Assembly: GCF_947581735.1 (NCBI RefSeq)
Contig: NZ_CANPVT010000002.1
Span: 124,001-188,000, forward strand
DNA from: Candidatus Palauibacter soopunensis
GTDB lineage: Bacteria; Gemmatimonadota; Gemmatimonadetes; Palauibacterales; Palauibacteraceae
Direction of reading: 5' to 3'
Length of the DNA: 64,000 nt
In this document: piece after piece, positions 46,990 through 56,723 of the stretch
Layout of the letters: every line of letters starts with the position of its first letter
Position numbering within the stretch: position 1 is the first letter of the stretch
Notes under the pieces: generated by a model
Databases searched by the model: none
Seen by the model: only the letters and a program-made list of their open reading frames with translations
Told to the model about the DNA's origin: nothing
Position numbers and translations under genes: made by a program

Positions 46990-49713
46990 TTGAGCGACAA
47001 TTCGGGCAACGGCACCGGCTTCGACTTCGAGATCGCTCTCGACGGCGAGAAGGTCGGCGTCCGTCGGGGCGAGAGCCTTTACGAGGTCTCCGAGCGGCAC
47101 CGCAAGGAGATCCCGACGCTGTGCTACGATCCGCGCCTGGAAGCCTTCGGTGCCTGCCGTCTCTGCATCGTGGAGCTCGAGGGCGCCCGCAACCCCATCG
47201 CCTCCTGCACCATGCGGGCGGAGCCCGGCATGCGGATCACGACCCGCTCGGCGCGGCTCGACATGCACCGCCGTGTGCTCATGGAGATGGTCGCCTCCGA
47301 GAACCGCGACACGGACGTCGACCCGCTCTCCGGATACGCCTCGCAGGAGATGGCGGTCCTGCTCGACCGCTACGACGCCCGGACGGGCCGCTTCGCCGGG
47401 GCCCGGTCCGGCCGCAGCCGGCCGGACGACGACAACCCCTTCATCCTCCGCGACTACGACAACTGCATCTCCTGCTATCGCTGCGTGCGGGTCTGCGCGG
47501 AGCAGGAGGGCGACTACGCGATCTCGATCATGAACCGCGGCTTCGAGACGCAGATCACGACGGAGTTCGAAGGCCTGCTGGGGACCTCCGCGTGCACGTT
47601 CTGCGGGCAGTGCGTGCAGACTTGCCCGACCGGGGCCCTCGCCGACATCAAGGCGCTCGCGAAGGCGGACGTGCCGGGGGAGACCGAGAAGACGCGTACC
47701 GTGTGTCCCTACTGCGGCGTCGGGTGCTCCGTCGACCTGCTGTCCCGCGGGGACACGCTGATCGGCGTCCAGCCGGCGATGGATGGACCCGCCAACGAGG
47801 GCGCGCTCTGCGTGAAGGGGCAGTTCGCGTTCGACTTCGTGCAACACCCCGACCGGCTTGCCTATCCGATGGTACGCGGCGAGGACGGCGAACTCCACGA
47901 AACCGACTGGGACACGGCCCTCGACCGCGCGGCGGCGGGTTTCACGGCGGCGGTGGAGAATCACGGCAGGCATTCCGTGTACGGCGTCGCCTCAGGCCGC
48001 GCGCCGCACGAAGCGGCCTACATGATGCAGCGGTTCATCCGGGGCGCGTTCGGTACGAACCAGATTGACAACTGCAGCCGTGCTTGACACGCCCCCACGG
48101 TCGCCGGTCTGGCGGCCTCAATCGGACGGGGGGCGATGTCGAATCCGCTCCGGGACATGGATAAGCCCGATGTGATCTTCTGCATCGGGACCAACATGAC
48201 CGAGTGCCATCCCGTCGCGGCCACCCGCATCAAGCGCGCGGTGGCCCGGGGCGCCAAGCTCATCGTCGCCGATCCGAGGCGGATTGCACTGGCCGAGATG
48301 GCGGACATCTACCTGCCGCTGAGGGTGGGATCGGACGTCGCCCTGTTGCTCGGCATGGCCCACGTGATCGCCCGCGAGGGGCTGATGGACGACGATTTCG
48401 TGGCCGACCGCACGACGGAAGGCCGGGACTTCATGGAGCACGTCCTGGAGTACCCGCCGGAATGGGCCGAGTCCATCACCGGGGTGGACGCGAAGCTGAT
48501 CGCCGAGGCGGCGCGCTGGTATGCGAAGGCCGAACGCGGAGCCATCTACTACACGCTCGGGATCACGGAGCACATCTGCGGCGTGGACAACGTGCAGAGT
48601 CTGTGCAATCTCGCCCTCATGACCGGCAACGTCGGCCGCGAGGGAACGGGGATCAATCCGATGCGCGGCCAGAACAACATCCAGGGCGCGGGAGACTCCG
48701 GGGCGCTGCCGAACAACTATCCCGGCTTCCAGGACGTGCGCGACCCGGCGTACCAGGCGAAGTTCGCCGCCGCCTACGGCCGGGAGGTGGACCTTGAACT
48801 GGGGCCCACGAAGGTCACGGCGCTCGACATGTGCGGCGACCGGATCCGCGCCATGATCATCAACGGTGAGAACACCGTCGTCACGGACCCCGACCGTGAA
48901 CATTGCGAGCATGCCCTCAGGAGCCTCGACCATCTCGTCGTGATCGACATCTTCCTCACCGAGACGGCGCAGCTGGCCGATGTCGTGCTCCCGGCCACCG
49001 CCTGGGCGGAGACGGACGGCGTGTGCTCGAACACGGAGCGGCGCGTTCAGCGTCTGCGAAAGGCGGTGGATCCGCCGGGCGAGGCGAAGCCCGACTGGTG
49101 GTGCGTGTCCCGTATCGCGCAGCGCATGGGGCTGAAGGGTTTCGAGTTCGAGTCGGCCAAGCAGGTGTTCAACGAACTCTGCTCGCTCTCACCCATTTAC
49201 GCGGGCCTGGACTGGGATCTCATCGAACACGGCGAATACCACTGGCCGGTGCCGGAGCGCGGCCACCCCGGCACACCCATCCTTCACAAGGGCGAGTTCG
49301 AGAACGGGCGCGGGATCTTCCAGTTGATCCGATACCGGGACCCGGCCGAGACGATCTCGGACGAGTACCCGATCTGGCTTACGACCGGGCGCCGGCTGCC
49401 GGCCTATCACACGAGGACGCAGACCGGGCGCGCGGCGGGGATCGAGTACCTGTTGTCCGAAGAGTCCCTCGAGATGCACCCGGCGGACGTGTCGAAATGG
49501 GGGCTCGAGGACGGCGGCTGGGCGATGATGTCGAGCCCGCGCGGCCAGGTACGGATCAAGGTCGAGGCCAACGACCGATCGCCGCCCGGGACGGTGTTCG
49601 CGTCATTCAGCTTCAACGACGTGCCGGTGAACTTCCTCACCGGCGGCGGCTACGACCCGATCACGCACACGGCCGAATTGAAGGTGTGCCCCGTGAGGGT
49701 CGAGCCCGTCTAG
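46990..49713 (+). CDS. fdhA: Formate dehydrogenase alpha subunit, selenocysteine-containing (in-frame TGA)
   Basis: This is a 907-residue molybdenum bis-MGD enzyme oxidising formate to CO2, with electrons passing through Fe-S centres to the NuoEF-like subunit. Centres in order: [2Fe-2S] Cys 45/56/59/73, [4Fe-4S] DNCISCYRCVRVC (159-169), CTFCGQCVQTC (202-212) and CPYCGVGC (239-246). The TGA at 48085-48087 (residue 366) stands exactly where the family has its Mo-ligand Cys/Sec: IDNCSRA-[U]-HAPTVAGLA, as in FdhF. The same frame continues through IFCIGTNMTECHPV and GINPMRGQNNIQGAGD to the end. The TTG start at 46990 has GGAGG five bases before it. A standard caller would give two truncated genes (to 48087, and from 48136). 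Sec is strongly indicated by the SECIS and family. Confidence 0.92.
48085..48117 (+). promoter_or_regulatory. SECIS element and UGA codon in fdhA
   Basis: After TGA, 18 bases lead to the loop GGTCT, flanked by arms GGTCGCC and GGCGGCC (seven pairs, one G-U). The loop sequence and the 18-base spacing agree with the fdhF SECIS of E. coli as I recall it. The stem differs, which implies selection on structure. It is the binding site for SelB. Confidence 0.85.
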
Positions 49714-49756
49714 CAGCCCCCTGGCAAACCCCCGCGTCAGCGCCGCGAGAGGGCGG
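49711..49756 (+). repeat. Gene-end repeat copy beginning at a stop codon
   Basis: It starts at the fdhA stop and reads TAGCAGCCCCCTGGCAAAC, then CCCCGCGTCAGCGCCGCGAG. It matches the copy at 10739 over about 35 bases. Its distal part overlaps the 3' end of the aconitase-like gene on the other strand. Confidence 0.7.
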
Positions 49757-51770
49757 CCCCACGGTTCCACGGCTGGTCTCCGTACGCGACGATTCTTCCC
49801 TCGATCGCCGAGGCCACGCACGTCAGCGGACTCGCCAGATAGACCTGGCCCGGTCCGCTACGCCCGGGGAAGTTCCGATTGATCGAGCTGATCGTGACCT
49901 GCTCCGCCGTCGTAGACACCCCGGGCCCCGCGTTGATACAGGCTCCGCAGCCGGGAGCGAGGACATCGAATCCCGCATCCCTGAGAGCCCGGTCGTGGCC
50001 CTGTTCCCGGCTCCACGCCTCCACATCGATGGAACCGTACTGGGCATAGGCGCGGACGGACGCGGGCACACGCTTCCCCGCCGCCAGCGCCTCCCGCGCC
50101 ACCCCGGCGTACATCTCGAAGTCCGCCCGCTTCGCCCCCGTGCAGGCTCCGACGAACACGGTATCCAGACTCACGTCTCCTTCCAGGGCCGAGATGGGCA
50201 GGCCGTTTCCCGGATCGCCGGGGGTCGCGACCATCGGTTCGATCCCGCTCGCGTCCATCTCGATCGTCGCCGCGTATGCCGCTCCCGCGTCGCTGTACAG
50301 TCCGTCGCACAGCGCCCGGATTTCGTCCATCGGTACGCCACGCCGTCTCGCGATCCAGGCCACGGCCTTCTCGTCCGGCGCGATGATGCCGGTGAAGCCC
50401 CCTACCTCGGCCGCCATGTTCGTGAGCGTCGCGCGCTCGTCGATGGACAGAGCCTCCACGGCCTCTCCCGTGAACTCGATGATGCGGCCGATGGCCTCGC
50501 CGCTCTTGACCGTCGGATGACGCAGCAGTTCGAGGATGAGGTCTTTCGCCACGACCCCGCGTGGCGGCTCGCCGGTGATGTTCACCCGGATCGACTCCGG
50601 CACTTCCAGCCGGACGTCGCGGGTCGCCCAGGCGTTGACGATCGCGGACGTCCCCACGCCGAAGGCCACGCATCCCAGCGCACCCGCATGCGGGGTGTGC
50701 GAATCGCTGCCGATGATGATCTGGCCGGGGAGCGCGTAGCGGTCCTGCACCATGATGTGGCAGATCCCCTCGCTCCCGGTGCGGTCGGGCAGTTCGCCGT
50801 GCAGGCGCACGCCCTTCGCGGCGGCGAACTCCCGCTGGCGGTCGTGCAGGGCGTGGGCCGCGTCGAGCAGTCCGGCCGCCTTCCTTTCTTCCGTAATGAC
50901 TTCGTCGAGGAACGCGAGGTGGTCCCGGAAGAAGACGATGGACTCGGTGTGGTTCAGTGCCGCGTCGCCCGCGAAGTCCTCCCAGAACGTCGACGCCATC
51001 GGGGTCACGTACTCGTGGGAGAAGCGAAGATCCGCCCGGAGGAAGCCGGCGTCGCCCGGTTGCACCGCGGGAACGCCCAGCGCACCGGAGGCCGCGTCGG
51101 TGACCCAGTGCCGGGCGATGATCTTTTCCGCAATCGTCTGCGGGCGGTCCGCCGGGGTTGCGATGCCGGGGAGCGTGACGAGTCCCTTCAGCCGGGCCAC
51201 GGCGTAGTCGAGCAGTCCGCCATACTCGATGATGTCGCGCTGAATGCGCCCCGCGTCTCCGATAAACGCGTCGAGCGGGATTTCCTCCCCGCGCCGGATC
51301 TTCTCGATGAGGGAGAAATCCGTCGATGCGAGGAGGCCGATGTTCGCGCAATTCTCCCCGTAGATGCGCTCGATGTTTTCTCCGATGACCACGCGGAGGC
51401 CCGCGGCGCGCTCGGCATACGGCGAAGCCTCCCGGCTCGACCCCTTCCCGCGCCTCTTCCCGGACACGGAGCACACGAAGCCGCCCTTCCGGATGTCGTT
51501 GCGGCCGATCGGGCGCTCGTCGCCGCAGAGGAGTCCCACGTACGGGTATTCCCCCAACTTCTCGTCGAAGTGGTAGCAGACCCAGCCGGGCGTGATCTCA
51601 TCGGTCGAAATGTCGTCGCGCAGAGGAATCGACGGATCCCATTCGAGGTCCTCCCCCGCGAGTTGCCGACGGATGAGGTCCGGATCTTCGGTAAGAAAGA
51701 GGATCCGCCCCCGGAGGCGGACGGTCGGTGGACGCCTGGCCACCTCGGTTTCGAGCAGATGTTCCAGCAT
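49737..51770 (-). CDS. Aconitase/isopropylmalate dehydratase-family protein with swivel domain first (LeuD-LeuC fusion)
   Basis: This is a 677-residue [4Fe-4S] hydro-lyase. The first ~190 residues are the small swivel domain (DDISTDEITPG, SGKRRGKGSSREASPYAE, RIYGENCANIGLLASTDFSL), normally at the C-terminus or in a separate LeuD. The remainder is the large subunit: IIIGSDSHTPHAGALGC, EVGGFTGIIAPDEKAV, VGACTGAKRADFE and LAPGCGACINAGPG (cluster Cys). The ATG at 51770 follows GGAG. Substrate could be citrate/isocitrate, isopropylmalate, homoaconitate or a related acid; no leuA/leuB neighbours decide it. Confidence 0.85.
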   Translation of the reverse strand: MLEHLLETEVARRPPTVRLRGRILFLTEDPDLIRRQLAGEDLEWDPSIPLRDDISTDEITPGWVCYHFDEKLGEYPYVGLLCGDERPIGRNDIRKGGFVCSVSGKRRGKGSSREASPYAERAAGLRVVIGENIERIYGENCANIGLLASTDFSLIEKIRRGEEIPLDAFIGDAGRIQRDIIEYGGLLDYAVARLKGLVTLPGIATPADRPQTIAEKIIARHWVTDAASGALGVPAVQPGDAGFLRADLRFSHEYVTPMASTFWEDFAGDAALNHTESIVFFRDHLAFLDEVITEERKAAGLLDAAHALHDRQREFAAAKGVRLHGELPDRTGSEGICHIMVQDRYALPGQIIIGSDSHTPHAGALGCVAFGVGTSAIVNAWATRDVRLEVPESIRVNITGEPPRGVVAKDLILELLRHPTVKSGEAIGRIIEFTGEAVEALSIDERATLTNMAAEVGGFTGIIAPDEKAVAWIARRRGVPMDEIRALCDGLYSDAGAAYAATIEMDASGIEPMVATPGDPGNGLPISALEGDVSLDTVFVGACTGAKRADFEMYAGVAREALAAGKRVPASVRAYAQYGSIDVEAWSREQGHDRALRDAGFDVLAPGCGACINAGPGVSTTAEQVTISSINRNFPGRSGPGQVYLASPLTCVASAIEGRIVAYGDQPWNRGAALSRR

Positions 51771-51969
51771 GTTTGTACTCCGCCCTGACCGGGCCGGAAG
51801 TTCGGGATGGAGAGGGCCGCCGTCGCGAGTATCCGCGCGACGCCCGGAACATGATATTGGTCCGGTATCCGACGACAGCACTGAGGTGCGAGCACGAATA
51901 CGATGTCGAACCGTTATCCGGGGGATGTTCAGGTGATGCGTGCCCCGGCGCCAGTCGGGAGGTGAAGTG

Positions 51970-52881
51970 ATGCCGCGGGTCCTGGTCGCGGGTGGCACAG
52001 GCTTCCTCGGACGTGCCTTTGTCCGGGGGCTGCACCGTCGCGGGGCGCAGGTTGCCGTGCTGACCCGTAACCCCGCCGGCGCGCGGCGTCTCGGGCTCCC
52101 GGCGGAATACGTCGAGGGGGACGTGCGTCGGCCCGGCGCGCTCACGTCTGCGATGCACGCCGTGGACGCAGCCATCCTCTCCGTTCAGTTCCCGGGCTAT
52201 CCCGTGGAGGCGCCCGCGCGCGGCCGGACGTTCATGGAGGTCGATGCCCGTGGTACCGCCGCCCTGGTGGAGGCCGCGGTGGAGGCGGGCGTGCGCAAGC
52301 TCGTCTACCTGTCCGGGGTCGGAGCCGATCCCGGCTCCGCACGGGCCTGGTATCGCGCAAAGGGGTTGGCGGAGGCTTCCGTTCGGGCGTCGGGCCTGGA
52401 CCACGTCATCGTCCGACCCTCATGGGTCTACGGCCCCGAAGACCGGAGCCTCAACCGCTTCATCGCGCTCATTCGCGGGATTCCGTTCGTTTTTCCCCAA
52501 CTGGGGGACGGCTCGGGGCGGATCACCCCGATTCACGTGGATGATCTGGCGGACCTCGTGTGCGAGGCGACGCTGGGTTCGGCGGGAGACGGCCTCACTC
52601 TGGAGGCGGGTGGCCCGGATGTCCTGTCACTGGACGACGTCGTTCGGACGGCCATGGCCGCGCTTGGACGTCGCCGGGTGATTCTCCACATTCCGGAAGG
52701 TCTCGTAAAGCTCGCCGCCGCGTGCGCGGAGCGTCTCCCCGGCCAGATCCTGTCGCGCGATGCCGTAGACTTCGTAACCCAGGATGGGATCGCCGATTCC
52801 GACCTTGCCCGACGTCGTTTTCCGGCGCTTCGTTCGCGCGACTTCGCGACGGGACTGGCGGAGTACGTCTCCCGCGCCTGA
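51970..52881 (+). CDS. NAD(P)-binding atypical SDR, NDUFA9-like
   Basis: This is a 303-residue Rossmann protein starting MPRVLVAGGTGFLGRAFVRGL (GGTGFLG). The short blocks LVYLSGVGADPGS, YRAKGLAEASVRASGL, HVIVRPSWVYGPEDRSLNRF and ITPIHVDDLADLVCEA match the NDUFA9/complex-I-assembly-like atypical SDR group. The YxxxK pair in YRAK is present. The ATG at 51970 follows GGAGGTGAAGTG. It is transcribed away from the aconitase-like gene. Function in quinone or lipid metabolism is possible but not shown. Confidence 0.8.
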   Translation: MPRVLVAGGTGFLGRAFVRGLHRRGAQVAVLTRNPAGARRLGLPAEYVEGDVRRPGALTSAMHAVDAAILSVQFPGYPVEAPARGRTFMEVDARGTAALVEAAVEAGVRKLVYLSGVGADPGSARAWYRAKGLAEASVRASGLDHVIVRPSWVYGPEDRSLNRFIALIRGIPFVFPQLGDGSGRITPIHVDDLADLVCEATLGSAGDGLTLEAGGPDVLSLDDVVRTAMAALGRRRVILHIPEGLVKLAAACAERLPGQILSRDAVDFVTQDGIADSDLARRRFPALRSRDFATGLAEYVSRA

Positions 52882-53125
52882 GCCGCCGATCTTCGCGTGT
52901 TCGGGAGCCTGATCGGCCGCCCTCGAACGAGGTTTCCGCATGCACTGGAGCACGCGTTGTATCTCTTGCATGTTATTCGACATCGGGCTTAGCTTGCATC
53001 GATTTTTCCGGCGACATCGGAGGCCGGGTGCCGCTGGTTGCAGTTGGACGTTCGTGCCTGGTTTGCGTGGCGAATCAGACAGCCCGCGCGTTCCTCGGCA
53101 GCCTCATAACTCGCAGGAGGTCGAT

Positions 53126-53797
53126 ATGAAGGATGTGTTCAGAAAACTGGTGTTGGTGGTCGGCGCGGTGGCTGCGTTCGCTTTTCTGCCGGCCCGGGCC
53201 GAGGCCCAGAGTCCCTATTCTCCGATGTTCTGGTCGTTCGAGGGCGGAGTCGGGATGGCCATCCCGATGGGTGACATCGCCAACTCCGCCGAGTCGGGTC
53301 CCTCGTTCTCGGGCGCGGCATCCTACTTCCTGCGGCCGCGTCTGGCGTTGCGGGCCGAGGGAGCGCTGGACATGCTCGCCACGAAGGGGGCAATCGACCC
53401 CAACTTTGAGATCCTGCATGTGACGGGCGGGATCGAGTATCACCTTACGGATCCGATGGGCAGCGCCACTGTGGCGGTCGATTTCGGCCTCGGGGTTTCG
53501 ACGCTCAATTCGGATGCGTTTCTGCTGCGCAACAATCCCAGTCCGGGACGCCATACGGTGGGCCTGGTGAACGGGTCCTATTTCTCCGGCAACGCCGGAA
53601 TCAAGGCGGGGCTCAACTTCGCCCAGCACGCCGAGACCGGCGTTCCGATGGTCACGCTCTTCGCACAGGCCGACCTTCGCTACGTCATGACGGATGCGTC
53701 GGAGACGGCCGTGTACGGCGAACTCAACGGCCAGCCGGGGTTCGACTCGATCATGGAATTCCCGCTCTCGGTTGGCCTCCGTGTCAACTTCCCCTGA
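53126..53797 (+). CDS. Outer-membrane beta-barrel protein
   Basis: This is a 223-residue protein with a signal peptide (MKDVFRKLVLVVGAVAAFAF... ending ARAEAQ). Short amphipathic strands follow (FEGGVGMAIPMGDI, FLRPRLALRAEGALDML, GGIEYHLTDPMGSATVAVDFG), closing with VGLRVNFP, an aromatic-containing C-terminus. This resembles eight-stranded OmpW/OmpA-type barrels. The ATG at 53126 follows GCAGGAGGTCGAT. It precedes an OmpA-family lipoprotein by 25 bases, so the two likely form an envelope operon ending at the terminator 54508. Confidence 0.75.
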   Translation: MKDVFRKLVLVVGAVAAFAFLPARAEAQSPYSPMFWSFEGGVGMAIPMGDIANSAESGPSFSGAASYFLRPRLALRAEGALDMLATKGAIDPNFEILHVTGGIEYHLTDPMGSATVAVDFGLGVSTLNSDAFLLRNNPSPGRHTVGLVNGSYFSGNAGIKAGLNFAQHAETGVPMVTLFAQADLRYVMTDASETAVYGELNGQPGFDSIMEFPLSVGLRVNFP

Positions 53798-53822
53798 GCC
53801 GAAAAAAGGAGGAGTAGCGAGG

Positions 53823-54461
53823 ATGCGCCAGAACAGGGTGTGGGTGTCGACGGTTGTGGTGGCTCTAGCCTTCCTGTCTACGGGTTGTATGCAGCTCGTG
53901 CGCCAGTGGGAACTCGATCGCGTCATGGAGCCCGTTCACGGGCAACTCACCGACCACGAGGCCCGCATCGCCGAGAACACGGCCGCCGTCGAGGCGCTTC
54001 AGGGCGACATAGAGGAGCTGCGGAGCCAGCTTGATCGTCTGCAGCGGGAGTTCGGAGGACACGTAAGCGACGACGACATGCACGGGGCCGGACTTGCGGT
54101 AGCCCTTCCGGTACACTTCGACTTCAACAGTTCCGAGGTGCGTGCCGTCGACCGCCCGATTCTGGATGCGTTCGCGGCGGCGATCCGGGGGTCCTACCCG
54201 CAGGCCCGGATCACCGTGGAAGGTTCCGCCGACAGTGCGGGATCCGAGGCGTACAACCTGATGTTGTCCCGGGAACGAGCCGAGAGCGTGAGGGATTATC
54301 TCGTGCAGACCGCGGGGATGAACGCCGATAACATCGACGTTGCGGCCATGGGCGAGTCGCGCCTCGTAAACCAGGACACCGGGGTCGAGGACCGCCAGAC
54401 CGGGATCGAGAACCGACGCGCTACGTTCGTTGTCGAGTGGGTCGGATCAGGCTCGGATTAG
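53823..54461 (+). CDS. OmpA-family peptidoglycan-binding lipoprotein
   Basis: This is a 212-residue protein with lipoprotein signal (VVVALAFLSTGCMQ). A coiled-coil-like segment follows (about residues 30-75, HEARIAENTAAVEALQGDIE). The OmpA/Pal-type domain has VHFDFNSSEVRAVDRPILDA, VEGSADSAGSEAYNLMLSRE and RATFVVEWV. The usual peptidoglycan Asp/Arg pattern is only partly visible: the family's second block is GSADSAGSEAYN here rather than GHTD. It probably ties the outer membrane to the cell wall. The ATG at 53823 follows GGAGGAGTAGCGAG. Confidence 0.85.
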   Translation: MRQNRVWVSTVVVALAFLSTGCMQLVRQWELDRVMEPVHGQLTDHEARIAENTAAVEALQGDIEELRSQLDRLQREFGGHVSDDDMHGAGLAVALPVHFDFNSSEVRAVDRPILDAFAAAIRGSYPQARITVEGSADSAGSEAYNLMLSRERAESVRDYLVQTAGMNADNIDVAAMGESRLVNQDTGVEDRQTGIENRRATFVVEWVGSGSD

Positions 54462-54507
54462 ATCGGGCGATGTCGTGAGTTGCGCCTGATGGCCAAGTTG
54501 GAGCCAG

Positions 54508-54538
54508 GCTCCCGGGTTTCGGCCCGGGAGCTTTTTTT
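54508..54538 (+). terminator. Rho-independent terminator
   Basis: GCTCCCGGG-TTTCGG-CCCGGGAGC is a nine-base-pair perfect hairpin followed directly by seven T. It lies 47 bases after the OmpA-family gene and ends that transcript before ygfZ. Confidence 0.9.
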
Positions 54539-54574
54539 GCCGCATCGCCCGGTTCGGCGGGCCGCGTCGACCTG

Positions 54575-55660
54575 ATGACGGGGGGTTCCGCGTCCAAGGG
54601 GTATCGCGCCGCCGTCGAGGGCGTGGGACTGTTCTCGAACGTCCGCCGCCGCGTCGTCGCCGTATCGGGTGCGGGGGCGCTACGAGTCGTGAACGGCCTC
54701 GCCTCGAACGATGTGAAGGATGTCCCGTCGGGGCAGGGCGTCTATTCCTTCCTCCTGGATCGTCGAGGCCGCGTCGTCGTCGATCTGCGGATCCTGCCCG
54801 GGGCGGGTTTCGAGCGCGACGCCGGAGACGCGGGGACGGAAACGCTGTGGCTGGATACGCCGAGCGAGGCCGTGCCGGCTCTGATGAACCACCTCGAGAA
54901 GTACGTGCCGCCGATGCTTGCCAGGCACCGCGTGACGGGGGTCGCAGTGCGGACACTCATCGGACCGCGAGCGGCCGAGGCGCTCGAACACTGGGAAGCG
55001 GCTGCAGGCGTCTCTTTCCCGCGGCGCCCCTCCGAGCTCGCCCCTCTCGAAGCGACAACCCTGCGTCTCGGAGACATTGCGGCCCTCGCGGCTCGCCGGG
55101 AGGACATCGAAGGCGCCGGGTTCGACCTGTATGTCGGTGAGGTTGCCGAAGCACGCGAGTTGGAACGGCTCGCGACACAGCTGGAGGGCGCCGTCACGCG
55201 GGCGGGTGGCGCCGCCGCCGTCCCCGCGGACTGGGAGATCCTGCGTGTGGAGCAGGGATTGCCGGTGTTCGGATCCGAACTGGGTGCGGAGCGATTGGCC
55301 CAGGAGGCGGGCCAGGATGACCGCGCGATCAGCCTTGCCAAGGGGTGCTTCACCGGCCAGGAGGTCGTCGCCCGCGTCCACTATCGCGGCCATGTGAACC
55401 GTCACCTGCGCGGCCTCCGCTGGGCCCCGGACGTCCCCCATCGGGCACGCGACCTTGTCGGGGCCCACCTTCGGGCGGCCTCCGGAACCGATCGCGCCAG
55501 GCAGTTCGGCGTCGTCACGTCCGCCGTTCATTCTCCGCGTTTCGGACCCATCGGTCTGGGCTACATTCGGCGGGAGATCGCCCCTGGCGCGGCGCTGGAG
55601 TCGATGGACCATCCGGGAGTCGCGCTACACGTCACGGATGTGCCCTTTACTTATAAGTAA
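54575..55660 (+). CDS. ygfZ: YgfZ/GcvT-like folate-binding Fe-S protein maintenance factor
   Basis: This is a 361-residue protein of the aminomethyltransferase-like fold without glycine cleavage. The diagnostic motif KGCFTGQEVVAR (K-G-C-F-x-G-Q-E) is present near residue 265. The beginning LFSNVRRRVVAVSGAGALR and NGLASNDVKDV resembles the YgfZ/GcvT domain. YgfZ supports repair or assembly of some [4Fe-4S] enzymes with folate. Location before dehydrogenase and sdh genes suits a role in Fe-S enzyme maintenance. Transcription starts after the terminator. Confidence 0.9.
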   Translation: MTGGSASKGYRAAVEGVGLFSNVRRRVVAVSGAGALRVVNGLASNDVKDVPSGQGVYSFLLDRRGRVVVDLRILPGAGFERDAGDAGTETLWLDTPSEAVPALMNHLEKYVPPMLARHRVTGVAVRTLIGPRAAEALEHWEAAAGVSFPRRPSELAPLEATTLRLGDIAALAARREDIEGAGFDLYVGEVAEARELERLATQLEGAVTRAGGAAAVPADWEILRVEQGLPVFGSELGAERLAQEAGQDDRAISLAKGCFTGQEVVARVHYRGHVNRHLRGLRWAPDVPHRARDLVGAHLRAASGTDRARQFGVVTSAVHSPRFGPIGLGYIRREIAPGAALESMDHPGVALHVTDVPFTYK

Positions 55661-55716
55661 AGGACATCGCGCGAGGCGTTTGCTGATGCGGACGGCGCGC
55701 GGTTATTCTTCGCGCC

Positions 55717-56691
55717 GTGGCTACCTATCTTGAGGCGATTCGACAGGCGATCCGCGAGGAGATGCGAGCGGACGCCGATGTCTTTGTCATGGGCGAGGAT
55801 ATTGGCGCCTACGGCGGCGCGTTCAAGATTACGGAAGGGCTCCTCGAGGAGTTCGGAGAAGGTCGCGTCATCGACACCCCGATCAGTGAGGCGGCGATCG
55901 TGGGTGCGGCGATCGGGGCGGCCCAGATGGGTTTGAAGCCGGTGTGCGAGATGCAGTTCATTGACTTCATCGCGCCGGCGTTCAACGTGATCGTCAACTT
56001 CGCCGCCAAGGTCCGCTACCGGACGGGAGTGGGGGCCGGGCTGGTGATTCGGGGACCGTGCGGCGCGGGCGTGCGGGCGGGGCCTTTTCACTCTCAGAAC
56101 GTCGAGTCGTACTTCGCCAACGTGCCGGGCCTCAAGCTGGTGGCACCGGCCACCGTGCGGGATGCGAAGGGCCTGCTCAAGGCCGCGATTCGGGATCCTG
56201 ACCCGGTGCTCTTCTTCGAACACAAGTACCTGTATCGAAGACTCCGTGAAGAGCTGGAGGAGGGCGAGGAGTTCCTGACTCCGCTGGGGAAGGCCCGAAC
56301 GCACCGCGGAGGAACGGACCTGACGCTGGTCACGTATGGCGCCATGGTCCACACGGCGCAGGAGGCGGCGGAGCAACTGGCGGTGGAGGATGGCGCCGAG
56401 ATTGAAATCATCGACTTGAGAACGCTGCAACCGCTCGACAGCGCGGCGATTCTCGAGAGCGTGAAGAAAACGGGGAGGCTCCTCATCCTGCATGAAGCGC
56501 CGCGCTTCGGCGGCTTCGGCGGCGAGGTGGCAGCGTTGGTTTGCGAGGGCGCGTTCGAGTGGCTTGACGCTCCGGTCCGGAGGGTAGCCGCGCTCGACAC
56601 ACCGGTGCCTTACGCCGCCGAGCTGGAGGAGGCTCATCTGCCCCAGGTAGCGGACGTCGTCTCGATGGCCCGCCTGCAATTGAGTTACTGA
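55717..56691 (+). CDS. 2-oxoacid dehydrogenase E1 beta subunit
   Basis: This 324-residue protein is the beta subunit of a thiamine diphosphate-dependent E1, most like branched-chain or pyruvate types. Blocks are VFVMGEDIGAYGGAFKITEG, DTPISEAAIVGAAIGAAQMG, VEMQFIDF-like CEMQFIDFI, HSQNVESYFANVPGLKLVAP, PVLFFEHKYLYR and RVAALDTPVPYA. It begins with a GTG (55717) and is followed 32 bases later by the E2 gene. The alpha subunit that must pair with it is not in this window. Whether the substrate is pyruvate, 2-oxoisovalerate or another acid is undecided. Confidence 0.85.
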   Translation: MATYLEAIRQAIREEMRADADVFVMGEDIGAYGGAFKITEGLLEEFGEGRVIDTPISEAAIVGAAIGAAQMGLKPVCEMQFIDFIAPAFNVIVNFAAKVRYRTGVGAGLVIRGPCGAGVRAGPFHSQNVESYFANVPGLKLVAPATVRDAKGLLKAAIRDPDPVLFFEHKYLYRRLREELEEGEEFLTPLGKARTHRGGTDLTLVTYGAMVHTAQEAAEQLAVEDGAEIEIIDLRTLQPLDSAAILESVKKTGRLLILHEAPRFGGFGGEVAALVCEGAFEWLDAPVRRVAALDTPVPYAAELEEAHLPQVADVVSMARLQLSY

Positions 56692-56723
56692 ACCCACGCG
56701 GCTGTGCGCCGGGGAAGAACACC

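Noticed and set aside
48136-49713. Separate formate dehydrogenase gene starting at 48136
   Set aside because: The start lies inside the conserved Mo-site region. The frame continues from 46990 through the TGA, so this is one selenoprotein gene.
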